Assembly: GCA_947452765.1 (NCBI GenBank)
Contig: CANGDR010000005.1
Coordinates: 1-64,000, forward strand
DNA: 64,000 bases
Direction of reading: 5' to 3'
Source of the DNA: Actinomycetota bacterium
GTDB lineage: Bacteria; Actinomycetota; Actinomycetes; S36-B12; UBA5976
The notes beneath the pieces are model-generated. The model saw only the letters and a program-made list of their open reading frames with translations. It was not told the origin of the DNA and did no database searches. Made by a program: the position numbers and the translations under genes. The number at the start of each line of letters is the position of its first letter. Position 1 is the stretch's first letter. Of this stretch, positions 1-9,013 are shown piece by piece.

Positions 1-147
1 GCGTTGAAAACTGAGCCCATCCCAGAATCGATCCGAGTATCGACTCGAGCCATGGCATTATCAAGCACGGCATCAATACGACCGACAACGCCAACCGGCA
101 CCGCAACAGCGCGCCTGAGTAAGGCTTGTGGCCTGGCAATAGACATA
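1..147 (-). CDS. N-terminal fragment of a protein of unknown function downstream of a c-di-AMP riboswitch (truncated by window edge)
   Basis: Reverse-strand ATG at 147 opens 49 codons with no stop to the window edge (MSIARPQALLRRAVAVPVGVVGRIDAVLDNAMARVDTRIDSGMGSVFN...). A GGGAG Shine-Dalgarno-like sequence lies just upstream, immediately 3' of the riboswitch P1 stem. Not in the supplied ORF track because it is truncated. Confidence 0.6.
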
Positions 148-154
148 CATTGCT

Positions 155-312
155 CCCGGCGCCGGTGAGGTTAGCTGTCGGGTTCGGACTGGGAAGTCAT
201 CCGGCCAGTTTCCTGGCTTCACCCCTAGGTCCTTACGGACCGGCTTACCTGTGGTTTCCCCACACTCACCAAAGTTTGGATCACCCTCCGCAAGTGGTGA
301 GATTTGGCGCCT
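155..312 (-). promoter_or_regulatory. ydaO/yuaA-type c-di-AMP riboswitch
   Basis: Reverse complement reads GCGCC...GGGGAAACCACAGGTAAGCCG-(hairpin GTCCGTAAGGAC)-CTAGGGGTGAAGCCAGGAAACTGGCCGGATGACTTCCCAGTCCGAACCCGACAGCTAACCTCACCGGCGC. The core AGGTAAGCCG, GGGGTGAA and CCGAACCCGACAGCTAACCTC match the ydaO consensus, and the terminal GCGCC/GGCGC can form P1. Confidence 0.87.
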
Positions 313-546
313 TGCGGGAGCCGGTTTCTGTTGAAACCTTCACTTTTAGGCTACCTAAGGAACCTGACTTGGGTGGACTTGAGAAGGGTAAAGACACGGT
401 AAAGATGAAGGGATTTTTTGGCAAATAACCCCTGAGTTTATTGGTTTTTCAAGCCATCCCAGATACTGAAATAACTCGTGTGACATATGCCCCAGTTGGG
501 ATATTCGGACATTTTGGATATTTACAGGTCTGGATCGAGGATCCCC

Positions 547-1344
547 CTACTGGGCACCAAGTTCCCGCGAGCGATCCCGGGCAGCTTCCATCGCCGAGAG
601 GAATGCGGCCCGGACCTTGAAGTCATCAAACTGACGCAAGGCTGCAACTGTGGTGCCGCCCGGCGAGGTGACCTGTTCCCGCAGCACGGTTGGGTGTTCG
701 CCGGTTTCGCGCAGCATCGTTGCTGCGCCATAAACGGTTTGCAGGACAAGTTCGGTTGAAACATCGCGCGGTAGGCCTAGCATTACGCCAGCTTCGATCA
801 TGGCCTCAACGACATAGAAGATGTAAGCCGGTCCTGAGCCTGAAATTGCAGTCACAGCATCTTGGTACTTCTCGGGTACTCGAACTACATGACCAACACT
901 TCTTAGCAAGGCTTCCGTGCGATCGAGATGTTCTTCCGTTGAGTTGGTGCCTTGGCTAATTGCAGCCATACCTTCATCAACTAACGCAGGGGTGTTCGGC
1001 ATCACGCGGACTACAGCAGTTCCTGCAGGTAGTCGCGCTTCAATGAACTCGGTCGTGATGCCAGCCGCTAGCGAGACAACTAATGCGCCAGGCTTTAGCG
1101 ACCCTGCAATTTCTTCGAGCACGCTGCCCATGTCTTGGGGTTTTACAACCAACGCGATGGTGTCAGCTGTGGCTGCAACTTCAGCGTTAGTTCCGTTCTT
1201 AACACCGTGCTTTGCGGTTACTTCAGCCGAACGTTCGATGCGTCGGTCTGCGATAAGTAGTTCTGAGGTCGGTACGTCGGCGCGAAGTAACCCCGCGAGC
1301 AAAGTCTCGCCCATGACGCCAGCGCCAATAATTGCGGTTGTCAT
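547..1344 (-). CDS. proC: Pyrroline-5-carboxylate reductase
   Basis: 265 aa; N-terminal Rossmann motif (AIIGAGVMGETLLAGLL) and the conserved ProC signature VTAISGSGPAYIFYVVEAM ... VTSPGGTT. Confidence 0.95.
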   Translation of the reverse strand: MTTAIIGAGVMGETLLAGLLRADVPTSELLIADRRIERSAEVTAKHGVKNGTNAEVAATADTIALVVKPQDMGSVLEEIAGSLKPGALVVSLAAGITTEFIEARLPAGTAVVRVMPNTPALVDEGMAAISQGTNSTEEHLDRTEALLRSVGHVVRVPEKYQDAVTAISGSGPAYIFYVVEAMIEAGVMLGLPRDVSTELVLQTVYGAATMLRETGEHPTVLREQVTSPGGTTVAALRQFDDFKVRAAFLSAMEAARDRSRELGAQ

Positions 1345-1348
1345 ATTT

Positions 1349-2278
1349 TTAGCCTTTGGATACGAGGGAGCGGAGGAACAAACTTAAGTTCGCGGGCTTT
1401 TCAGCCATGCGACGCATTAAGTAGGGGTACCACTCTGTGCCATAAGGCACGTAAATCCGGACTTTATGGCCAAGTTCAGCAAGACGAATCTGTTCGTCAG
1501 GTCGAACGCCAAGCAACATCTGGAATTCAAAAGTATCTTTCGCACGGCCACTACGCAGAGCTAAAGCCTGACCGATCTCGATCAAGCGCGGGTCATGAGT
1601 TGCCAACATTGGGTAGGCATCAGAATCAAGCAAAGTGCGCATGTTGCGGACGTATGCCTTGTCTATGTCACCGCGTTCGATGAATGCAACATCGGGACCT
1701 TCGGCATACGCACCTTTACACAGGCGCACGCGCGAACCCGCGTACGAATGTGCATTCACGTCATCTTCGGTGCGATGCAGTTGCGCCTGCAGAACTGCGC
1801 CACCGAATGAGAATTCTTTACGAACTGCACTAACGATACGAAGTGTTGAATCAATTGTGGTGTGATCTTCCATATCGAATGTGACAGTTGTGCCAACTTC
1901 GCTGGCAACGCGGGCAATAGTTAACGCGTTTTCAAGTGCAATGCTCTCGCCATCTGCACCTAATGCCTGGCCCACTGCGGAAAGCTTCACGGAAACTTCA
2001 GCCGCACCCGTTAAACCGTTGTCAGCCAATGCGCGAAGGACTTCTTTGTAATCCGCAACTGTCACATCGGCAGCAGCTCGATCTAGGGTGTCTTCACCTA
2101 GGCGATCGATGGTTGCCAGTAAACCCTTGCTATCCAGGTCCTCAACTGTGGCAACAACATCGGCAGTTGTTGTGCCTGCTACGAAACGATTGACTACGCC
2201 ACGGCTCAATGGTGAAGTGGAAACAAATTTTTCCAAAGTTTCGTTACGTGATGCTGAAACCAGTAATTCGCGAAGCAT
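1349..2278 (-). CDS. Proline dehydrogenase (monofunctional PRODH)
   Basis: 309 aa; TIM-barrel PRODH motifs VSVKLSAVGQ, DMEDHTTID, RLCKGAYAE, LATHDPRLI, FEFQMLLGVRPD and YVPYGTEWYPYLMRR. Confidence 0.93.
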   Translation of the reverse strand: MLRELLVSASRNETLEKFVSTSPLSRGVVNRFVAGTTTADVVATVEDLDSKGLLATIDRLGEDTLDRAAADVTVADYKEVLRALADNGLTGAAEVSVKLSAVGQALGADGESIALENALTIARVASEVGTTVTFDMEDHTTIDSTLRIVSAVRKEFSFGGAVLQAQLHRTEDDVNAHSYAGSRVRLCKGAYAEGPDVAFIERGDIDKAYVRNMRTLLDSDAYPMLATHDPRLIEIGQALALRSGRAKDTFEFQMLLGVRPDEQIRLAELGHKVRIYVPYGTEWYPYLMRRMAEKPANLSLFLRSLVSKG

Positions 2279-2342
2279 GACTCTCCCACAGGCAAGCGAT
2301 CCATCGAGGATCTGAGATCAACTTTACGCTGTTTTATAAGGG

Positions 2343-3272
2343 CTAGACATCGTCAGAGAACCAGTCCAGGCGGCGCAGGATGATGCCTTCCCGAAGCGCC
2401 CAAGGACAGATTTCAAACTCGGTGACCTGCAGTAACTCCATAGCCTCTTGCGCGACGATTGCGCCAGCTAGAAGTTGTTCTGCTCGCCCAACTGAAACGC
2501 CAGGAAGTTTGGCTCGATCACTTGACGGCATCTCGGCTAGGCGTGGCACCCATTTAGCTAAGTCGTTTGCCGTGAGCAATCGCTGGACTCTAGCGCCTTC
2601 TGAAGATGGGGCCGACCCTGCGATCCGGGAAAGTTGCCGGAAGGTTTTGCTGGTTGCTGCCACGTGATTTGGTTTGCCGTGGCTCAAAATTTCCGATAAC
2701 TGACCTTCCAGCACTTCTCGCACGTATTTGCGCAACGCTTTTACCTCGCCATCACTTGGCGGATCCGCGGTAAAGAAATCACGTGTCAGGCGTCCCGCAC
2801 CGATGGGCATAGATGTCGCAAGCTCGGGATTTTCATCGGTGCCAATGGCTACTTCAAATGAACCGCCACCGATGTCTGCAACCAAAAGCCGGCCAGATGA
2901 CCACCCGTACCACCGACGAACTGCTAGGAAAGTCAGAATCGCTTCATGGTCGCCGTCTAGGACTTGGAGGTCAATACCGGTTTCAGTTCTTACGGCATCC
3001 AAGATGTCATCAGAATTTCCAGCGTCGCGCACAGCTGATGTAGCAAATGCCAGAATCTCCACGCAGTCATGTTCAGTTACATAAGCCTGGCACTCATGCA
3101 TAACTTCGATGAGCTCGTTGACTGCCGCTTTGCGGATGTTGCCTTCGGAGTTAATACGTTCGGCCAATTTAAGTTCGTATTTTTGCGACAAAAACGGGAT
3201 TGGGGCGGCGCCACTATGGGCATCGACAATTAGAAGGTGGACGGTATTTGAACCGACGTCTAACACTGCCAT
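2343..3272 (-). CDS. ppx: Exopolyphosphatase / Ppx-GppA family phosphatase
   Basis: From the internal start MAVLDVGSNTVHLLIVDAHSG (ASKHA phosphate-1 motif) through VADIGGGSFEVAIG. The upstream ORF extension in the track (to 3518) is probably not translated. Confidence 0.9.
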   Translation of the reverse strand: MAVLDVGSNTVHLLIVDAHSGAAPIPFLSQKYELKLAERINSEGNIRKAAVNELIEVMHECQAYVTEHDCVEILAFATSAVRDAGNSDDILDAVRTETGIDLQVLDGDHEAILTFLAVRRWYGWSSGRLLVADIGGGSFEVAIGTDENPELATSMPIGAGRLTRDFFTADPPSDGEVKALRKYVREVLEGQLSEILSHGKPNHVAATSKTFRQLSRIAGSAPSSEGARVQRLLTANDLAKWVPRLAEMPSSDRAKLPGVSVGRAEQLLAGAIVAQEAMELLQVTEFEICPWALREGIILRRLDWFSDDV

Positions 3273-3345
3273 GCGCACACACGTAACGGTACTTGTTTCC
3301 TTGACCGCGGTCACGCAATGAGGGCAAACACAATAGGCTTGTGTC

Positions 3346-4125
3346 GTGGTTGAAAAGAATCTTGATTTCCCTCGCGCATGGGTTGAGTTTGTGGACCCTG
3401 AGGATGACACTAATTTGTATCGTTGCGATCTGACTTGGTTAACCAGTCGATGGACCTGCATCTGGGGTAATGGATGTAAAGGTATCGACAAAGAAAACCC
3501 AGACGTTGGTTGTTGCAACCTTGGCGCACATATCGCCGATAAAGAAGATTACAAGAACACCAAGAAGTACGCCGCTATGTTGACCCCAGAAATTTGGCAG
3601 AACCATAAAGAAGGCAACAAGAACGGTATGTTCGAAAAGGACGATGAAGGCGATCGCAAGACTCGTGCATTTAATGGTGCCTGCATCTTCCATAACCGCA
3701 ATGGTTTCGAAGGTGGTGACGGTTGTTCGCTCCACATCCTTGCTGGACAACTAGGTGTGAACCCACTTGTTACTAAGCCACAGGTTTGTTGGGAACTTCC
3801 GATTCGTCGCACCTTCGAAGAAGTTAAGCGCCCAGACGATGTCGACATCATTGTGATTGGTATCGAGGAATACAACCGTCGCGGTTGGGGTCCAGGCGGC
3901 GCAGATTTAGATTGGTACTGCACCACCGCCACTGAAGCTCATGTCGGTGCGCGCGCAGTTTACGAATCTTACGAACCTGAACTAACTGCTTTGATGGGCA
4001 AGAAGGCTTACAAGATTCTGGCCGAGCATTGCAAGGCTCGCGAAGACGTAATTGCAGCTACTAAAGCATCGGGTGACACTCGCGCGATCAAGTACCTCGC
4101 AATTCATCCAGCCACACCTAAATAA
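3346..4125 (+). CDS. Conserved Cys-rich protein, putative metal- or Fe-S-binding
   Basis: 259-aa ORF with spaced cysteines (YRC, CIWGNGC, GCC, GAC, GGDGCSLH, VCW). Intact, in the ppx-radA interval. Confidence 0.8.
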   Translation: MVEKNLDFPRAWVEFVDPEDDTNLYRCDLTWLTSRWTCIWGNGCKGIDKENPDVGCCNLGAHIADKEDYKNTKKYAAMLTPEIWQNHKEGNKNGMFEKDDEGDRKTRAFNGACIFHNRNGFEGGDGCSLHILAGQLGVNPLVTKPQVCWELPIRRTFEEVKRPDDVDIIVIGIEEYNRRGWGPGGADLDWYCTTATEAHVGARAVYESYEPELTALMGKKAYKILAEHCKAREDVIAATKASGDTRAIKYLAIHPATPK

Positions 4126-4193
4126 CAGTTCTGGTTTAACAACCTTGTGCACCGATACCTGCGGGTGTCGGAGGCAACGCGTACCCTAGGGAC

Positions 4194-5567
4194 ATGGCCA
4201 AAGCAGCGCGCGCTTCTTATAAATGCACCGAGTGTGGTTGGTCTGGCCCAAAATGGGTTGGCCGTTGCCCGGAATGCCAAGCCTGGAGTTCAGTTTCTGA
4301 AACATCCGTAGCTCCAGCTCGCGCTGGCCTTCGGACATCGGCGGCTGGTGTAGCGCCTGGTAAACCTGCTCGGGCAGTGCGTGACATCCCGCTTGGCGAA
4401 GTTGAGCGCACTTCTACTGGCATCGAAGAATTCGATCGAGTACTTGGTGGTGGACTTGTCGCTGGCCAATGTGTGCTGGTTGCCGGTGAGCCAGGTGTGG
4501 GTAAATCAACTTTGTTATTAGAAGCTGCCGATAAGTTTGCCCGAGCTTCAGGCAAGCCAAGAAAAGTACTTTACATATCCGGTGAAGAATCTGCGGAACA
4601 AATTGGCATCCGCGCTCGTCGGATTGGTGTTAACGCCGAAACCTTATTAATCGCCGATGAAACCGACTTAGCTGTTTTGTTAGGTCATGTCGAAGATGTC
4701 GATCCTGATTTATTGATCGTAGATAGCGTGCAAACTATTGCATCATCCGAACTCGACGGACGTGCTGGTGGCGTTGCCCAAGTGCACGAAGTAACCCAGG
4801 TCCTTACGCGCGCTGCTAAAGGTCGCCGGATGCCGTTACTTTTAATCGGACAGTCAACTCGTGATAACTCAGTTGCTGGTCCGCGTTCCCTCGAGCACTT
4901 AGTCGACACTGTTTTAACTTTTGAAGGTGATCGTGGCACCCCACTTCGGTTACTTCGCGCCAACAAAAATCGGTATGGGCCAGCTGATGAAGTTGCATGT
5001 TTCGAACAAGCTGATGATGGCCTACGCCAAGTTACGGATCCATCCGCACTTTTCCGATCCCAGCGTGACCACGCCATCCCAGGTACCTGCATCGCAATCA
5101 CCCTCGAAGGTCGGCGCGCGCTTCTGGTCGAAGTTCAATCCTTGGTAACCACGAGTCCTGGCAATAACCCAATGCGGCGAACGACTGGGTTTGATAATGC
5201 TCGAGCCGCCATGTTGATCGCTGTGACCGAGCGCGCGGCTCGACTAAAGCTCTGGGATAAGGATGTCTATTTGGCAACCGTGGCTGGCGCCAAGATCTCT
5301 GACCCTGGCGCTGACTTGGCTATGTGTTTGGCAATTACCTCAGCAGCCCGAGATACCGCATTGCCTATTGACCTAGTAGCCATTGGTGAAGTGGCGCTTA
5401 GTGGCGACGTTCGCCCTTCTCCTGGCATGAACCAACGCTTAAGTGAAGCCGCTCGAATCGGATTCAAGACTGCGCTGGTGCCAAAAGGCACCAAGTTGTC
5501 AGCCGGGTTGAAGGGACTTCGCATGATCGAAGTCGCCTCTCTAGCCGAGGCCGTAAACGCAGTTTGA
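4194..5567 (+). CDS. radA: DNA repair protein RadA/Sms
   Basis: N-terminal zinc finger CTECGWSGPKWVGRCPEC, Walker A GEPGVGKSTLL, RadA KNRYG motif (RANKNRYGPADEVACF) and Lon-like C-terminal domain. Confidence 0.97.
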   Translation: MAKAARASYKCTECGWSGPKWVGRCPECQAWSSVSETSVAPARAGLRTSAAGVAPGKPARAVRDIPLGEVERTSTGIEEFDRVLGGGLVAGQCVLVAGEPGVGKSTLLLEAADKFARASGKPRKVLYISGEESAEQIGIRARRIGVNAETLLIADETDLAVLLGHVEDVDPDLLIVDSVQTIASSELDGRAGGVAQVHEVTQVLTRAAKGRRMPLLLIGQSTRDNSVAGPRSLEHLVDTVLTFEGDRGTPLRLLRANKNRYGPADEVACFEQADDGLRQVTDPSALFRSQRDHAIPGTCIAITLEGRRALLVEVQSLVTTSPGNNPMRRTTGFDNARAAMLIAVTERAARLKLWDKDVYLATVAGAKISDPGADLAMCLAITSAARDTALPIDLVAIGEVALSGDVRPSPGMNQRLSEAARIGFKTALVPKGTKLSAGLKGLRMIEVASLAEAVNAV

Positions 5568-5663
5568 ACTACATCACCACAAAGATAAACATTGGGTTAA
5601 GTACGTTGTATCGGACCAAGGAACGCTTAGACTCTAGACAATCCTGCTCGAGAAAGAATTCCT

Positions 5664-6752
5664 GTGGCCGTCAAGGACCAAACCGATTCCGCTGAACTTC
5701 TGCGTTCCGTACTTGCCCAAGTTGCCCCTGGCACCCAATTGCGCGATGGCCTAGAGCGAATTTTGCGCGGTAGTACCGGCGCGTTGATCGTGCTTGGTCA
5801 AGACAAAATCATTAATACCATTAGCTCTGGCGGCTTTGATGTCAACATCGAATTTTCGGCTACTCGGTTGCGGGAGTTAGCAAAGATGGATGGCGCGGTT
5901 ATTTGCGATCGCGAAGCAACTCGAATCATTTCAGCTGCCGTGCAATTACTTCCTGACCCGTCGATCCCCACTAATGAGCAAGGAACTCGTCATCGTACGG
6001 CTGATCGTGTTTCGCGCCAATCAAATTTGCCGGTCATAAGCGTAAGTAAATCGATGAACATCATCGCGTTATATCTAAATGGTCTTCGTTACGTATTGGA
6101 AGATTCTGCCTCGATACTTTCGCGAGCAAACCAGGCCTTAGCGACCCTGGAGAGATATCGAAGTCGGCTAGACGAAGTCGCAGGGTCTCTCTCAACATTA
6201 GAAATAGAAGATCTGGTTACCGCGCGAGATGTCGCAACCGTAATTCAGCGCCATGAAATGGTGCGCCGAATTTCCGATGAAATCGCGGCTTACGTGATTG
6301 AACTTGGGGCTGATGGCCGCTTGCTATCTTTGCAACTAGAAGAACTTGTCTCTGGTACTGCAGACGACTTACGTTACGTGCTCCGGGATTATCTGCCAAC
6401 CGGCCGCCGTACCAACAAATTGGAAACTGTCATGGGCGGATTGGGCCAACTCGATGCCGGTGCCCTCCTTGATATTTCAAACATCGCCGAAATTATGGGG
6501 CTGCCGAGCGATACCGAATCTTTGGATAATGCAATTCACCCACGCGGCTTCCGGCTCTTGGCAAGAGTTCCTCGGTTACCAGAAGTAATTTTTGAAAGTT
6601 TAATTTCACACTTTGGATCATTACAAAATCTTTTGTCTGCGTCCGCTGAAGAACTTCGCGATGTTGAAGGTGTTGGTGAGACTCGCGCGCGCGCAATCCG
6701 CGAAAACTTATCGCGTGTTGCGGAAGCTAGCTTGTTAGAGCGTTACGTCTAG
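5664..6752 (+). CDS. disA: Diadenylate cyclase DisA (GTG start)
   Basis: DAC domain with GALIVLG, FDVNIEFSATRLRELAKMDGAV and GTRHRTADRVSRQ (DGA and RHR motifs); C-terminal HhH (LRDVEGVGETRARAIRENLSR). Confidence 0.96.
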   Translation: MAVKDQTDSAELLRSVLAQVAPGTQLRDGLERILRGSTGALIVLGQDKIINTISSGGFDVNIEFSATRLRELAKMDGAVICDREATRIISAAVQLLPDPSIPTNEQGTRHRTADRVSRQSNLPVISVSKSMNIIALYLNGLRYVLEDSASILSRANQALATLERYRSRLDEVAGSLSTLEIEDLVTARDVATVIQRHEMVRRISDEIAAYVIELGADGRLLSLQLEELVSGTADDLRYVLRDYLPTGRRTNKLETVMGGLGQLDAGALLDISNIAEIMGLPSDTESLDNAIHPRGFRLLARVPRLPEVIFESLISHFGSLQNLLSASAEELRDVEGVGETRARAIRENLSRVAEASLLERYV

Positions 6753-6782
6753 TTAGCTCTGATACTGAAGAAGTTTTGGGAG

Positions 6783-7436
6783 TTACTGAACTTCGAAGCG
6801 GGCGCCATCACTATTTAGGCTGCCATTACGTGCGTGGGCCCAGTACACGCCAGGTCTTGCCGTATTCCTAATCTTGCAGCCTTTTTCCGTTTGTTTCCCA
6901 ATCCAATTAACAGTGACTGACCAAACTTCGCCGGGTTGAAATTCCTTTAGATTCTTTTCATCACTGCTGTTGCAATGATCGGTAGACCAAATTAATGCTG
7001 GGCCAGAAATCACAGTGATCTCGTTAGCTCCGCTACCAACATCTCGCTTACAAACCTTTGAAGATATATTTTTTACTGTCATGGTGATTTGTAGTCCAAC
7101 CCCAACTTTTGTATTCGGCCTATCGAGGGCAACCTTTATTTGAGTATCAGCATCGGAACATTCTCCAGAAACAACGACTGGAACTGTTGGTGCTGTGGTG
7201 GGAATTAGTGCCGGAACTGGTGATTCGACATTAAGGGGCGTATCAGTTGCAGTTACTGAAACTGAGTTAGTTGGGGCTGCGCTTTCGGTTGACACCGCAA
7301 CTGGTGTGCTTCCACCACCCATGAAAGATTTTGCAATCAGCAAGACGGTCAATAGGGTTGCGATTCCAAATAGAACGCGGCGACGCCAATAAACCTGAGG
7401 TTCCTCAGGGCCAACTGGACGAGCTACACCGGACAC
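6783..7436 (-). CDS. Membrane-anchored conserved actinobacterial hypothetical protein
   Basis: 217 aa; single TM near the N-terminus (RRVLFGIATLLTVLLIAKSFMGGG), Ser/Thr/Pro-rich linker, extracellular beta-sandwich-like domain with paired Cys. Confidence 0.75.
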   Translation of the reverse strand: MSGVARPVGPEEPQVYWRRRVLFGIATLLTVLLIAKSFMGGGSTPVAVSTESAAPTNSVSVTATDTPLNVESPVPALIPTTAPTVPVVVSGECSDADTQIKVALDRPNTKVGVGLQITMTVKNISSKVCKRDVGSGANEITVISGPALIWSTDHCNSSDEKNLKEFQPGEVWSVTVNWIGKQTEKGCKIRNTARPGVYWAHARNGSLNSDGARFEVQ

Positions 7437-7527
7437 AAGTTCACGGTAATAACCAAACCGCCTTAATTGTCGCAGGCGCGAGCAACTTAGATATAATTTA
7501 TAAAATTAAGTCGAAATTTTGTTCGAC

Positions 7528-8472
7528 CTAGAACGCTGGAATAACTTTTCCAACGTGAACTCCGCCGCCGAATAGTTCTTGACTGTCCAATTGGCGATCA
7601 ACTTCAGCGGAGACGACTCCCATTACTTTTTGCAAGATTGCCATCGCTACAACGATCCGAGCTCGGTCCGCACCATCTTCGATCTTTAGGGCTAATGCCC
7701 GACCGTCGCCTAGACCAATTCCATAAACGCCTTCAGCGCCATCTTTAGCCAACAATGTTGGTACGCCTTGCATCAACTTTGTGACATCGCGTCGAGTGCC
7801 GCCTAAGTACTGCGGATTCGCGCGAATTGCTTCGGCAATCTTCTTTTGATCCGCATCCGCACTTGGTCCAGCGAATTGGGAAAACGCTTTTGCCAGACCT
7901 AGGAGTGAGGTGGACATTAGCGGTGCGCCACAGCCATCAACGCCGACATGCTGCACCTTCTCACCGGTTACGGATTCAATCGTTCCTTTGCAAGCTAGTT
8001 GTACTGGATGATCGTGTTTTAAGTATTTAGCGGAATCCCAACCATTTAGGATCGCCGTGAAAATCATGGCGGAATGCTTTCCGCTGCAATTCATGTAAAT
8101 CGCCTCTTTGTTTCCACCGGAGGCAAGCATGGTGTCTCGCTCAACTTCATCAAGTGGCCAATCTGGCGGACACGCCAGCAAGTCAACATCGGCACCAGCT
8201 CCGTTAAGAATCGAATGCACACCATCGATGTGAAAATCTTCGCCACTGTGTGAGGCGCAAGCTAAGGCCAAGAGTTCATTCTTTAACGGCAAGCCGTTTC
8301 GAACCATTGCCAAACCTTGCATTAATTTATTTGAGGAACGCGGGAACATTTGTGACTTAATGTCGCCAGTCGACCAGATAACCGAGCCATCGTTATCAAC
8401 TACAACAGCGCTGCCAAAATGCGCACCTTCCACAATTCCACTGCGGACTACATAGGCCAAAGGTTCAGACAT
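7528..8472 (-). CDS. Asparaginase (AnsA/thermolabile asparaginase II family)
   Basis: 314 aa; motifs RSSNKLMQGLAM, LACASHSGEDFH, NCSGKHSAM, GVDGCGAP and KDGAEGVYGIGLGDGRALALKIEDG. Confidence 0.9.
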   Translation of the reverse strand: MSEPLAYVVRSGIVEGAHFGSAVVVDNDGSVIWSTGDIKSQMFPRSSNKLMQGLAMVRNGLPLKNELLALACASHSGEDFHIDGVHSILNGAGADVDLLACPPDWPLDEVERDTMLASGGNKEAIYMNCSGKHSAMIFTAILNGWDSAKYLKHDHPVQLACKGTIESVTGEKVQHVGVDGCGAPLMSTSLLGLAKAFSQFAGPSADADQKKIAEAIRANPQYLGGTRRDVTKLMQGVPTLLAKDGAEGVYGIGLGDGRALALKIEDGADRARIVVAMAILQKVMGVVSAEVDRQLDSQELFGGGVHVGKVIPAF

Positions 8473-8542
8473 TCCTCTATCGTTCCACTCCTATGCTCAT
8501 AGTGCGAATGCCAGCGTGACCGCAATACGCAACAATAGGGTT

Positions 8543-9013
8543 ATGCGTGCAGTAATCCAGCGAGTTGATGGGGCTTCGGTTGAAGTCGAGGGCAAAGTCA
8601 TCGGGTCATTTCAGGGCCCAGGCTTGATGGTTTTAGTTGGGGTAAGTGTTGATGACGATGCAAGTAAGTGTGCCCCGCTAGCTGACAAGATCTGGAAGCT
8701 GCGGATATTTGAATCAGAAGTTCTTAAGTCCCGAGGGCTCACCGTGAATTCTGAATCGGTAGAAGTTGCGGCCGCGGATGCAAACTTGCCTATCTTAGTA
8801 ATTAGTCAGTTCACACTTTTTGCAGATACTTCAAATGGTCGCCGCCCAACCTGGCAACAAGCTGCGCGTGGCCCGCAGGCCGAACCTTTAGTTGATCAAG
8901 TTGTTACTGAGCTTCGCAACCTAGGCGCAACTGTCGAGACTGGAAAGTTCGGCGCTGACATGCGCATTACGCAAGTTTGTGATGGTCCGATGACTGTCAC
9001 AGTTGAGGTCTAA
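8543..9013 (+). CDS. dtd: D-aminoacyl-tRNA deacylase
   Basis: Start at MRAVIQRVDGASVEV; ILVISQFTLFADTSNGRRPTW and tail GADMRITQVCDGPMTVTVE. Confidence 0.95.
   Translation: MRAVIQRVDGASVEVEGKVIGSFQGPGLMVLVGVSVDDDASKCAPLADKIWKLRIFESEVLKSRGLTVNSESVEVAAADANLPILVISQFTLFADTSNGRRPTWQQAARGPQAEPLVDQVVTELRNLGATVETGKFGADMRITQVCDGPMTVTVEV

Noticed and set aside
126-428. Plus-strand ORF of 100 aa
   Set aside because: Antisense to the c-di-AMP riboswitch and leader; composition not protein-like; no plausible homology.
522-764. Minus-strand ORF inside proC
   Set aside because: Alternate frame within a confidently assigned gene; low-complexity Arg/Pro/Gln peptide. The same reasoning applies to the other antisense or shadow ORFs in the track (e.g. 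917..1387, 4685..5101, 22520..22969, 46669..47238).
3273-3518. N-terminal extension of ppx
   Set aside because: Overlaps the divergent 3346 gene, and the sequence before MAVLDVGSNT is not Ppx-like.
4126-4193. CCGATACC-TGCG-GGTGTCGG hairpin before radA
   Set aside because: 8-bp stem with a wobble and no T-tract; could be chance or a terminator; no further support.
7498-7528. GTCGAA-attttg-TTCGAC inverted repeat downstream of the asparaginase gene
   Set aside because: Short A/T-rich stem; plausible weak terminator only, not enough to list as a supported feature.
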